Origin: Colocasia esculenta
Taxonomy: Eukaryota > Streptophyta > Magnoliopsida > Alismatales > Araceae
Direction of reading: 5' to 3'
Assembly (NCBI GenBank): GCA_014218235.1
Contig: CM024753.1
Coordinates: forward strand, 182,194,348 to 182,258,347
DNA length: 64,000 nt
The notes beneath the pieces were generated by a model. It was given only the letters and a program-made list of their open reading frames with translations, did no database searches and was not told the origin of the DNA. This document shows, piece after piece, positions 45,811 through 56,626 of this stretch. The translations under genes were made by a program, and so were the position numbers. The number at the start of each line of letters is the position of its first letter. The first letter of the stretch is position 1.

Positions 45811-47188
45811 TTTTTTAATCAAAATATTGAGATATTGAGGCATATTTTTTTTTATCAATATATATATATATGTAATCAAATATATTGAAATTATAAATTT
45901 TCTCAATCCGTTTGGGCTTTAATTAATTAGCTAGCGTGATCTACATTTTGATTAAAAAAATATGGTCCACAATATATATTAAACTTTGTTACAATAATGA
46001 CTTCCATTATTACAGTCAGAGACTGTTAATTAATTTACCTTAGTATCTATCCCGCCACAATATTATAAGTATTGAGGCATGACCAATTAAAGAACAATTA
46101 GGATATATACCAGAAATTTAAATGAATTTCTCATACACAATCTTTAAGCTTCAGTAATCAATTTTTTATTCTATTACACTACTCAACTCATTTACACATT
46201 TCCCACGAAAGCCTACGATCAACATAGTGGGAGAAAGACCAACTTAAAAAGAACAATACAAATCAAACATTCTAACAATACAAAGTAATTACATAAGAAA
46301 ATAAGGAATAATAAGAAAGCAATTAAATGATAATATAATTCAACTGAAAATGTACACTACATAATGAGAATTAAGAACGGGAAAGAAATCAAACATTCTA
46401 ACTATGAATCTGGAGTTTGGTCCAATTTCATTTATCTGACATTTACAAAATTTGACACCCTATATATATAAAAGAATTCATAAAACTGACATTCTAAAAT
46501 AAAAATCATAATTACTGATCTATTTAATCTTACGAAATTCTAAACAATAAGTATAAACTGTTATTATAGACTAAATTTGTTGTAGCGGCAATTAACTTTT
46601 AGACCGGGTCTATTTTAACCTTGAACCCCAGAAAGTTAACTCTCCTTAGAAGCAGGTCCTTTTTAAAGACTGAAAAATAGATATAAAAATTGTCAGAAAG
46701 GTTCTAGAAAGGACATATTTTTAAGGAAAGTTAAATATCTTGAGTTCAAAGCTAAATAGTCAGGCTCAAAAGCTAAGTATGAAAGACTATAGAGATTAAA
46801 ATCAAACCAAAAAGAAAACCCCATTGTTAAGTGTACCGGAAGCCATAGCTCTAAAACGAGGAGACATTACCATGGCCAAAGAGAGCAATAAGTGTTTCAG
46901 TATGTTTGTGGAAGTATCTTCTGATACCAACAAATTAGGCCTGCTGACACTTTCTTGCTAAAGCATATCGGTCAATAGCAGGACATATATACCTACGCTT
47001 GGTTTTAATGTTGATGCTACAAAGTGTTTAATCCTTGGCAATTGTCTTCCATTTTGTGGGATGAATTTAAGGTGGGCCTATTTGTTGCTTCTGAGTATAC
47101 AAAGTTGAATTTAGACTAGACATTTTCTGGCCTAGTTGGTAATTTCTCCAATTATACTATTTGAGATCATCGATCAAAACCTGCTAAC
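45811..47188. other. Unassigned AT-rich DNA left of CACTA 2
   Basis: No coding ORF with recognisable motifs. Contains one copy (about 45905-45955) of a 50-bp sequence also found at about 61150-61200 on the far side of CACTA 2. Confidence 0.45.
45905..45955. repeat. 50-bp direct repeat, left copy
   Basis: GTTTGGGCTTTAATTAATTA and the following GCTAGCGTGATCTA match the copy at about 61157-61200 in the same orientation. Confidence 0.8.
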
Positions 47189-47530
47189 CACTACATGAGA
47201 ACTAACATTTATCAACGACTATATATCCGCGGCTGAAAATTTAAGGACAAAAGAGATATAAGGCAGCGGCTATAATAGACCACTGCCATAAAGATTTTTT
47301 GTCCGCGGTGATCGCGACTCGCTAACAAAAGTTTAGCATACATCAGCGGATAAAATATAACCGCGAATAAATCTATAGTTAAGGCCGCAGCTACTTAAAA
47401 CCGCGGACATATAGTCTTTAGCGGCTCCAAAAACCACTGATATATATATTTTTTGTCCGCAGTTTTGAAAACCGCTGACATACATTAGATGTCTGCGGCT
47501 AAAGAAAGCCGCTGACAGTATTAGTCATCA
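47189..47530. repeat. Left TIR and subterminal repeats of CACTA 2
   Basis: CACTACATGAGAAC followed by many direct and inverted GTCCGCGGT, AGCGGCT and AAGCCGCTGACA motifs, about 20-40 bp apart. Confidence 0.8.
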
Positions 47531-47917
47531 GCTACAAAACACTAACAAATATAAAAATTTCATTTTATTCATTCATTAAAATAAAAAAAACTTCAAATCA
47601 GAAATATCTAGAAGATATAAAATTTTTAATAATAACTTATTTTAGTTTCGTGATTGATATATACATATATTTTTTATATTTGTAATATATATATATATAT
47701 ATATATTTGTGCTAGATATATATACTTGTAATTTCAAATATAAATATATATGTGTCACTAACTTATCAATATAAATATACAGAAATTTAGTGAACATATA
47801 TACATATGCGTTTTTATATATTTCTATGTGTTTATCAAACATACATCTAACAATTAGAATTTGAGAACATAGTAAATTTATATCTTTGAAAAAATATACC
47901 TATGAAGCGAACTGATC

Positions 47918-47924
<7 letters not shown>

Positions 47925-48012
<88 letters not shown>

Positions 48013-48013
48013 T
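47925..48013. repeat. Compound microsatellite (TA)n(GT)n(GA)n
   Basis: Consecutive runs of TA, GT and GA dinucleotides. Confidence 0.9.
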
Positions 48014-48308
48014 CATGAAATAGTTTGTGAAAATGTATTTGTGATCTATCACAAAAATCTTATTGTTCTTTAGATTTTTATCATGTTCTCATGTATATGC
48101 ATGTAAATTGCAAATTCAAGTGCTGCCAGGTGCTACTCGAGCGGTGGTGACGAGAGATGAATCGACAATCGCATAGTGCAGGCATGCTAGTCTCGTGAGT
48201 GACAACATCTTCTGTCTCTAAGAGTCGAAGAACTTTAAGTTTGTTTGCGCACCATTTGACTTCGTTAAATAAAAATGAGTATCGAGCCTGGATTTTCAAG
48301 TAATTAAG

Positions 48309-48680
48309 TCGACCTGGGTCCTCAAGTAGGTCGACCTAGGTCTTCAAGTAGGTCGACCTGGCCTCAAGCAAATCGACCTGGGACTTCAAGTAGGTCGACC
48401 TAGGTCTTCAAGTATAGGTCGACCTATTCTCTAGTAGGTAGACATGTGTCCTAAAGTAGGTCGACATGTCCTCAAGCAGGTGGACCTGGGTCTTCAAGTA
48501 GGTTGACCTGTCCTCAAGCAGGTCGACCTAGGTCTTCAAGTAGGTCGACCTATCCTCAACTATAGGTCGACCTATATCCTCAAACTGGTCGACCTGTCCT
48601 CAAGTAGGTAGACCTAGGTTTTCAAGTAGGTCGACCTAGGTTTTCAAGTAGATCAAATGTGTCCTCAAGTAGGTCGCCAT
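48309..48680. repeat. Array of AGGTCGACCT palindromes
   Basis: About 18 copies of AGGTCGACCT or variants, linked by (A)GGTCTTCAAGT or GTCCTCAAGC. GTCGAC cores in the first part start at 48309, 48330, 48352, 48372 (ATCGAC), 48394 and 48418, that is 20-24 bp apart. Variants include GGTAGACCT, GGTTGACCT and GGTGGACCT, mostly altered at the central CpG. Confidence 0.8.
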
Positions 48681-49258
48681 ATGTCTTCATCCATACTAGT
48701 TTAAAATGATGAGTCCACATGGTCAGATTTTAAATATGAATCAAATTCAACCGACTGATTTTAACTATTTTTTTTTTATCCTTTGTTTATAGTGATTGAC
48801 ATAGTTGACTTAGGAATTAGAAGTCAATATCACTTTTTCTCATCAATTGAAAATTCAGATTTTCTTATACCAGCTGACCTAAGCATTAAAAGCCAATACC
48901 AGTTCTTTATCATTACGATTAAATTTGATCATATTATTGTGCCTTAATTGTTCATTGCCTGGATTAATTTCTCGTCTGATCCTCTTTTAGTGCCGACACA
49001 TGCTCTTTACATGTCTATACACAATTACTTGGTATCATCACAAGATAATACATTAATAGATATAGTAATATTTATAAGGGTAAATTAATTCGGAGTCTCT
49101 AATTGTAATAGAGATGACCTTACTGTAACAGAACTGAATTAACGTATACTGTAACATGGGATAACACTTACTATAATGAGTTTCAACTCTGTCATGAACT
49201 AAAAAATAAGTAAAATATTTGATAGAGATTCCTAATTAATTAAACATATTTATAATTA

Positions 49259-49295
<37 letters not shown>

Positions 49296-49339
49296 ATGCA
49301 AGTAGTAAATATATTTAATTTTCTAATTAAAATTAATAC

Positions 49340-49445
49340 ATATGGCAGCGGCTACTATCCGCCGCCATACAATTATATGGCAGTGGCTTGTTATAGCCGC
49401 TGCTAAAGAATAATATGGCAACGGCTTTGTAGCCGCTACCATATT
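49340..49445. repeat. Internal copy of subterminal motifs in CACTA 2
   Basis: GGCAGCGGCTA, TAGCCGCTGC and GGCAACGGCT in direct and inverted orientation, 2.15 kb from the left end and immediately before the C-rich leader. Confidence 0.65.
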
Positions 49446-49481
49446 TTCCCTTGTCCCGACATAAAACCCCGCGCGCTCTCT

Positions 49482-49502
49482 CTCTCTCTTCCCCCTCCTC
49501 GT

Positions 49503-49563
<61 letters not shown>
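49482..49563. repeat. (CT)n microsatellite
   Basis: About 40 CT dinucleotides with one or two interruptions. The reading frames across it are artefacts. Confidence 0.9.
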
Positions 49564-49564
<1 letters not shown>

Positions 49565-49565
<1 letters not shown>

Positions 49566-50035
49566 CCCCCGATCGACCTCCGATGGTGCCGACGGCCGGC
49601 GACCCTCCGACGACGCCCTCCCCTCCGGCGGCAGCCCCCACCCCCGGTGAGTCTCTCTCTCCACTTCGGCCCCCACCCCTCCCTCCCTGCCCCCTCCCCT
49701 CCGGCGGCCCCCATCCCTCCCTCCCCGGCTTCCTCCCCTCCGGCAGCCCCCACCCCCCATCCCTGGCCCCCTCCCCTCCGGCGGCCTCCACCCCCCATCC
49801 CCTCCCTCCCCAAAGGCGGCAGCCCCCACCCCTCCCTCCCCACTTCTTGGCTCCGTATATAAAGAGGGAGGCGGCTGTGCCCCAAATGCCCACCGCCAGC
49901 TTGAAGACCCACCTTCTTGAAGGCCCACTGCGATCCAGCCCCGGGAGGCGAAGGACAGCGCAGGAGGGAGAGCTTGCAACAAGCCTCTCCCGGTGTGGTC
50001 TCCTGCTACTCCCCCCCCCCCCCCCCCCCCCGCAG
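49565..50035 (+). repeat. C-rich leader with minisatellite and poly-C tract
   Basis: Repeats of about 30-40 bp built on CCCCTCCCCTCCGGCGGC and CCCCACCCC up to 49850, then a GC-rich stretch and a run of about 20 C at 50010-50031. Long ORFs on both strands are low-complexity. Probably the leader or first exon of the transposase transcript. Confidence 0.6.
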
Positions 50036-51023
50036 GCCAAGGTGAGGAAATGCCCGACCCCGTACCCTTTCCAACCCCATTGATTTAGTAACTAGTTAAT
50101 ATGTTAATCAATTAAAACCATATTTTAATGAGTTCTTAAAAAGATTATTACTTAGGTTCCTATCTGAAACTGTCAATTAATGTTTTAATTAGGAGGGGAA
50201 GATGGTAACCGCCAGAGTAGATGATGAAGTCAGGGGTAAGTTAGATCCCTGTGCTAATGTCATTATGGTACTGCTATAGTCCTCCAAATAATAATCTCAA
50301 CTTTATTAAGTAATTACTATGATACCAAACAGGGTGATAGCACCAAAATAAATAAATTAATGAAGTTAAAGAGAAGGAATGATGGAAGTGTCTGAAGTTT
50401 ATGGATAAATATCAGATGACCACCATTTCTCAATGTTAGTACAGTGTATGTCTGCTGATTTGGGTTTGTGCTAAAACATATGCCACCTATATATTTTGCT
50501 ACAGTGCTATTGTTGTCACATATGTATTGTTGTGATATAGATACATAAGTATGGATGTATGTATTGTTCTCGTATGCTCACTTAATAAACTTAAACAAAG
50601 CATATATGTGTTCATCACGGTGGGAGGCTCTAAGAGGAGAGTGAAAGATGCCAATATAAATAGCATCTTAGTAAAATATATAGGTCCAGGGTTATTAAGC
50701 ACAGCTTACATTTTTTTTTCTTTTATTTAATCTGCCACATTGTTTTCTTTCCCAAGTCCAAACACTCATTTCTAACACTTACCAATAACAACATTGTAAT
50801 TTTTCTCTTTAGGTGAAGGAAAAGAAAGAGATCGTTCTGGAATTACAAAGATTCAAATGGTCAACTAGATAGATAAAAGGAACTCATATGTCAAACAGAA
50901 TTATTAAGTAATCTCCAAAGATTTCGCAGCAAATTGGCACATGCATGGGAGTATGAGACTATCTTTTGATGGTCAGACGAGACCAACCAATATAAGTTTT
51001 CTAACTTTATATGTACGTGTGTG

Positions 51024-51093
<70 letters not shown>

Positions 51094-51201
51094 CTTGTCA
51101 AAACTGTTATCCTGTCTTAAATTTGTATGGCTACTTTATATGTATGTATACTCCACGCATATATCACGACTAAGATAACATCTTGTCAAAACTGTTATCC
51201 T
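50036..51201. other. No gene recognised; contains a (TA)n run
   Basis: AT-rich, probably intronic to the transposase transcript. (TA)n occupies about 51025-51090. CAAAACTGTTATCCT occurs at about 51097 and again at about 51186, a small duplication. Confidence 0.5.
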
Positions 51202-51210
51202 CTCTTAAAT
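51202..51210. other. 9-bp target-site duplication CTCTTAAAT
   Basis: Identical to 52556-52564. Nine bases is the Mutator-superfamily size. Confidence 0.85.
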
Positions 51211-52555
51211 GAGAAATGCTAGCTGCACGCTTGAACGTACAAAAAAGTCAAGCTGGAATCACCGGGGAGCATTTTATTGGGCCACGTGGAAGTCTAGAAC
51301 AAAGAGCTCCCGTCAACATGCCAGCACACATCACCTGCACGCGCGTCTTCCCGAGGTCTGCCATCATGAAACCGCCTGCCATCATTAAATTCACTACAGG
51401 ACAAATATGATGATCGACTTATTTGTCACCAGGAATCAACTTATTTGTCACCAGGAGTGACTTATTTGTCACTAGAATCAACATATTTGTCACTGAATCA
51501 CTTAAAATACGAAGTCAACTATTTGTCATTAGGAGTGACCTATTTGTCATTGGAATCTTTGTATTTGTCACTGTAATCTTTGTATTTGTCACTAAAAGAA
51601 ATGTATTTGTCACTGGAATGAACCTATTTGTCACTACAATTCGTAAGTCTATGTAAACTAGAATCTTTGTATTTGTCACTAGAATCTTTATATTTGTCAC
51701 TGAAAGGAATGTATTTGTCACTAGAATCTTTCTATTTGTCACTGGAATCTTTCTATTTGTCACTGGAATCTTTCTATTTGTCACTGAAATGAATGTATTT
51801 GTCACTGGAATCTTTCTATATGTCACTACAATTTGTAAGTCTATGTAAAGTGGAATCTTTCTATTTGTCACTGGAATCTTTCTATTTGTCACTACAATGA
51901 ATGTATTTGTCACTAAAATCTTTCTATTTGTCACTACAATTCGTAAGTCTATGTAAAGTGAAATCTTTCTTTTTGTCACTAGAATCTATCTATTTGTCAC
52001 TGAAAGGAATGTATTTTTCACTGAAATCTTTCTATTTGTCACTGGAATGAACCTATTTATCACTACAATTCGTAAGTCTATGTAAAGTGGAATCTTTCTA
52101 TTTGTCACTGAATCAACCTATTTGTCACCGGAATTAATTTATTTGTCATTCTAATTCGTGACTCCATGTGAATCACTTAAGACATGAAATCAGCTATTTG
52201 TCACCAAAATCAACTTATTTATCACTAGAAGAAATCTATTTGTCACTAGAATCAACAATCTATTTGTCACTGGAAGAAACCTACTTCGTGACTCCATGGG
52301 AAATTTTGATTTCCAGTCCAAAAAGTATATTTCAAATTAATTAAATATATCTCTCACTGTGCTGGGCTGCTGACATGAGTAATTTCCACTATGCTGGGTG
52401 GTTTTCATGATGGCGGGTCTCAGGAAGACGCGCGCTCAAGCAGAGATGTGTGCTGGGCTGCTGACGTGAGCACTTTACACGCGGCCCAATCAAATGCTCC
52501 CCGGTGATTCCAGCGTGGTATTTTTGCACGTCCATACGTGGACAAAGCATTTCTC
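51211..52555. mobile_element. Non-autonomous Mutator-like element with minisatellite core
   Basis: 1345 bp. Long inverted repeats of about 180 bp start GAGAAATGCT at both ends and share CTGGAATCACCGGGGAGCAT and CGCGTCTTCC. Flanked by the 9-bp TSD CTCTTAAAT. No transposase. The core (51420-52290) is a 21-bp tandem repeat. It lies within CACTA 2 and is therefore younger than that copy. Confidence 0.85.
51420..52290. repeat. 21-bp minisatellite, about 35 copies
   Basis: Unit CTATTTGTCACTGGAATCTTT and variants (GAATGTATTTGTCACT, CAACTTATTTGTCACC), with an interspersed CAATTCGTAAGTCTATGTAAA every few units. Because 21 is a multiple of three, it gives an open frame of repeated VTNRKIP on the minus strand, which I do not regard as a gene. 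Confidence 0.85.
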
Positions 52556-52564
52556 CTCTTAAAT

Positions 52565-53929
52565 TTGTTTAACCTAACAGAGTTGACGAATCCCAGAAAT
52601 ACTGCCAAGTACTGTTAAAAACCTTTTAACAAAATCTATCCAGCTATCAAATCGTGCCTAAGGAAATTTAAATTGGTGCATCCAATTCATATCCTAACTA
52701 ATAATAGTTGAGGAAGATCAAATCTGGGGTTCACTCTCTCCGATTATATATCTGTTAAAGATATTGTTTCCTCATAGCATCATGCTCTGAAATTTAAAGA
52801 TATTCTAGGGTTTCTAATTGATAGGCCTACAATGATACTATAGTTGTTCTATAAAGGCTTTCACTAATAGGGTAGTATTGTCATTTAAGATTCCAATTTC
52901 ATTGTTGAAAGATTGGTTATGATGCCAATTAGTTCTGAGCTAAAATGCATGATGAAAAGATTAGGATATTTGCTGTGTTTGCTGGACATCTTTCTTCTAG
53001 GTTTTCTAATTTATGTTTCTTCCTGACCCTGGAGGAAAAGTGAAAAGATTAGGATATCGGCTTTTAAATGTTCATATATATATATTCAACAGATAATGTA
53101 CTAGTCCATAGATTGTTTAGACCGGAAGTAAGCCTGTTGACAGGGACATGGTAAGTATTTTCTTCTATTTTATTTTCCTTCTCAGTGAGTAGATCATGCA
53201 CTAGTACATAGCTTGTTTGGTTGCATTTTCTGGGCATCTTACTAAATATTGAAGCAAACGGACATTTTTGGGCATTTTCCATTAAATCAGTAGCAGTGAG
53301 TTCGAGAGCAAAAGATCTGTGATTGAAAAGCATTTGTTATTTCAATTGGTGCTCTACCGGTAACAAGCTAGCCGGATTGCAAAATCTCTCTTATTTTTTT
53401 AGATTTAGTTTATCTGTTCATGTTATTGTTCTTGTGGACGTTTATATTTCCATGTAATAGATTAATATGTTTGTATGTCTTCGTTTCACTTCTTTTAAAC
53501 GATGTAAAGTCTTATGAAAACTTGAGTTTTTGAAAACCTGAAACTTAGATAGATGAACTCTATTTATTGTGGTATTAAGATATTAACAGGAAATACAAGT
53601 TTAAAAGAACTTTCTCTAGCTGTATAATTTTCTAGGCAATTGAAACAAAAAATCCCTAGAATTGACATCCATGGCTTATATATATATAGTTTTTATAGTT
53701 TCCTAATCCCTACCATACGAGACTATCTCTTGATTACTAGACCATGACTTCTTCTATTGAACCATTATTTTTTTTAACTTGCATATGCACTCGTATTACT
53801 TTTGAGAAATTTGCACAAGCACTCATATTACTTTTCTTGTTCAATGCAGGTATTCATTGGTACAACTTGTTTAGGTTTTGATCTCTTTTCTGCTCAGGTA
53901 ATCCTTCCATCCCCTCTATATATATTTGT
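52565..53929. other. No gene recognised upstream of the transposase
   Basis: AT-rich, presumably intron sequence of the CACTA 2 transcript. Short ORFs lack motifs. Confidence 0.45.
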
Positions 53930-53931
53930 TG

Positions 53932-54025
53932 AACCAGCGAGCCTGGGTGGTGACTCATATTTATTTAATCCAGCGAGCCTGAGTGGTGGCTCATGTTTAA
54001 ACTAATCCAGCGAGTCTAGGTAGTG
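53932..54025. repeat. GAGCC...GGCTC minisatellite, upstream array (3 copies)
   Basis: ATCCAGCGAGCCTGGGTGGT followed by GACTCA or GGCTCA, three copies about 35 bp apart. The same unit recurs at 60134-60260 downstream of the transposition genes. Confidence 0.8.
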
Positions 54026-54262
54026 GCTCATATTTTTTGCAAGATGTGATTGTATGTGTGAATGTCATAGATGTATACTAAGTGCTTTACGGGATGTATG
54101 AATGAGAAGACGGAGAAAGCATGAATATGAATGAGTGAGATGAGTGGACCTTTTTTTTATTTTTGCCCGTTCAAGACTTGTGTTAGGATATATAATTTTA
54201 CTGTCTTTTGATAGTAATGTCATATATCGAGCATAAAGTCTTCAATTGTCCAAGTTGGACAG

Positions 54263-54548
54263 TCTATGGATATTTGATTCATCTGTACATTCTTAATTTA
54301 TTATATGTGTATTGTGATTGTCTTAAAATTTTGGTAGCGTCTCTTCGCTCTTCTCTGATATACCAACTAATTTTAACTGCTCTTCTTGTCACTTGTATTT
54401 CATACAAGTGACTTTCTGAGCATAGTTAAAATTAGTAAATATTTGGGGTATATTGGAGAAGTGTGGGGAGATGTTGCCGAAATTTTGAAGACAATCCCAA
54501 TACACATATAATAAATTAAGAAGAGCAGGTGAATCAAATATCCATAGA
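54263..54548. repeat. Fold-back element (long inverted repeat)
   Basis: Two arms of about 140 bp, each starting TCTATGGATATTTGATTCA when read inward, meet around the hairpin GTCACTTGTATTTCATACAAGTGAC near 54400. The arms are imperfect (several mismatches). A MITE-like or fold-back insertion just upstream of the transposase start. No clear TSD. Confidence 0.75.
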
Positions 54549-54771
54549 TGGGCACGATTCTTTATAGGCACCCCCTTTTTATGCAGGAATTTATGCAGAC
54601 ATGTATGTGTGTGGAATGTATATGTGAAAATGCTACAGGTACAGGGGAGGTGCTGTCGAAATTTTGTTTGAATTGTCGGTTAATTCATATTTACTTGATA
54701 CAACTTAGAGATCGTTTAAGTACAACTTAGACTGATGGGTTATTGTCAATGCAGAACTGTTGCATCTTAAA

Positions 54772-55457
54772 ATGACGAGACTCGATAAGAGTTGGATACA
54801 ACTTAGAGATCGTTTAGATCCTAGATATGAGAAAGGAGTAGATGAGTTTTTAGATTTTGCTTTTGATGAACAAAGACAATCTTTCAGACATGGACGAAAT
54901 TATGAGTTCATACAATGTCTGTGTCGTAACTATGTTAACGGATTGAAGGTGTCCCAGATGGATGTTGAAATTCACCTTAAAGTTGATGGGTTTTGGACAC
55001 GGTATACCAATTGGGTATGTCATGCAGAGGCACCATTAGTTGATGTTCAGCAAGTTAGCCCGTCTACTAATGAAGCACAAGTAGAAGATCATATTGATAC
55101 GACAATTGAAATGTTATATGAGTTACAAGAGGCTGAAAAAGAGAGGACAGAAGAGGAACATGAACCAAATCAGAGAGCAAGAGATTTTTATCAATTATTA
55201 AAAGATGTTGAAACACCATTATATCCTGGTTGTGTCAAATTTCAAAATTGACATTTTTGTTGAAACTATTGCACATTAAAACCATGAACAAAGTGACAGC
55301 TTCTTGTATGGGAATGTTTCTTGAGTTGCTTAGAGAAGTATTACCAGAAGGAGCTAATTTACCTCGAACATGGTATGAAGTGAAGAAGACTATGAAAGAT
55401 TTGAGGTTAGGTCATGAGAAGATAAATGCTTGTCAGAATGACTGTGTCTTGTTTTGA
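54772..55457 (+). pseudogene. CACTA 2 transposase (TNPD type), N-terminal part
   Basis: Starts at ATG 54772 with MTRLDKSWIQLRDRLDPRY, the usual start of plant CACTA transposases, and carries the transposase-associated domain (FIQCLCRNYVNG, VDGFWTRYTNWVCH). A TGA at 55249-55251 is followed by a frame change. 55230-55457 continues the protein (KLTFLLKLLHIK, LPEGANLPRTWYEVKKTMKD) to another TGA where tryptophan is expected. The intron/exon structure upstream is unclear. Confidence 0.85.
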
Positions 55458-56625
55458 AATGAACATGAACATAGGGATCGATGTCCAGCATGTAATGCAC
55501 CCAGGTACAAAGAAAATACACAACAAGGTAGCTTAAAGAAGAGACGTCGCAAACAGGTGCCATACAAAATATTACGTTATTTTTCAGTGAAAGATAGATT
55601 GCAAAGAATGTTCATGTCTTCTAAGATAGCCAAATGGATGACATGACACAAAGATGGCCGAAGTCTCTCAGAAAATGGAACTATGCGACATCCTGCTAAC
55701 TCTGAAGCATGGAGACATTTCGATGTTCAATATCCAGATTTTGCTGCAGAGGTACGCAACGTGAGACTCAACTTAGTGACTGATGGGTTCAATCCATTTG
55801 GGATGATGAGTAGCAGATACAGTGTATGACCTGTGATGATAGTAGTTTATAATTTGCCGCCATGGATGTGCATGAAGCAGACGTTTATGATGATGTCATT
55901 ACTTATTCCAGGTCCTAAAAGTCCTGAAAATGATATCGATGTCTATTTACAACCGTTGATAGAAGAATTGAAAGATTTGTGGGACAATGGTGTTGAAACA
56001 TATGATGCTTCAAAGAAACAGAATTTTCAAATGAGAGCTCCCCTTCTGTGGACGATCAATGATTTTCCTGCATATGCCAATTTATCAGGATGGAGTACCA
56101 AAGGAAAACATGCATGTCCATCCTGTCATTATGATACAAATTCAAAATGGCTGCACAATTTTTGAAAATTCTGTTATCTAGGGCACCGACGATTTTTGCC
56201 AATTAGTCATAGATGGAGAAGGCATGAGTATCAACACAAATTTGATGGCGTGGCTTAACGTCGTAAGCGTTCAGAAGTGTTAACAGGTGCTGCAGTGTGG
56301 AATCAACAACTTCAACTTCCCCATATCAGATTTGGAAAGAACTTTAAGAAGGATATCAAGAATTTAGAAGGATGGAAGAAACAAAGTATTTTTTTTAGAG
56401 AGCTGCCGTATTGGACAAATCTACTCATCGACACAACCTGGATGTAATGCACATTGAGAAGAATGTATGTGGCAATTTTTTGGGAACTTTGAATCTTCTT
56501 GGTGGGGAAAAGAGCAAAGACTGTCTGAATGCACGGTTAGATATGGAACATTGGGGAATAAGACCAGAATTTCATCCACAGACAGACAGTTAAAATAAGA
56601 CCAGGTTACCAGCGGCATAATATAC
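55458..56625 (+). pseudogene. CACTA 2 transposase, tnp2 catalytic region
   Basis: Fragments in order: a zinc-ribbon-like RCPACNAPRYKEN; KQVPYKILRYF and SSKIAKWM; MRHPANSEAWRHFD; TDGFNPFG; 55833-56165 with VVYNLPPWMCMKQTF, LIPGPKSPENDIDVYLQPLI, GWSTKGKHACPSCHYDT; FRELPYWT; and 56411-56593 with NLDVMHIEKNVCGNFLGTL. This is the tnp2/transposase_21 family, which carries the cut-and-paste chemistry. Stops occur in place of expected tryptophans (after KWMT, in RYSV, after WLHNF), so no full protein is made. Confidence 0.85.
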
Positions 56626-56626
56626 A

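Noticed and set aside
49323..50083. Long overlapping ORFs on both strands (up to 235 aa)
   Set aside because: They come from the (CT)n run and the C-rich minisatellite. Low complexity and no domain.
51515..51979. 154-aa repetitive protein (VTNRKIP repeats)
   Set aside because: Open only because the minisatellite unit is 21 bp, a multiple of three. It is inside a Mutator-like element without gene signals.
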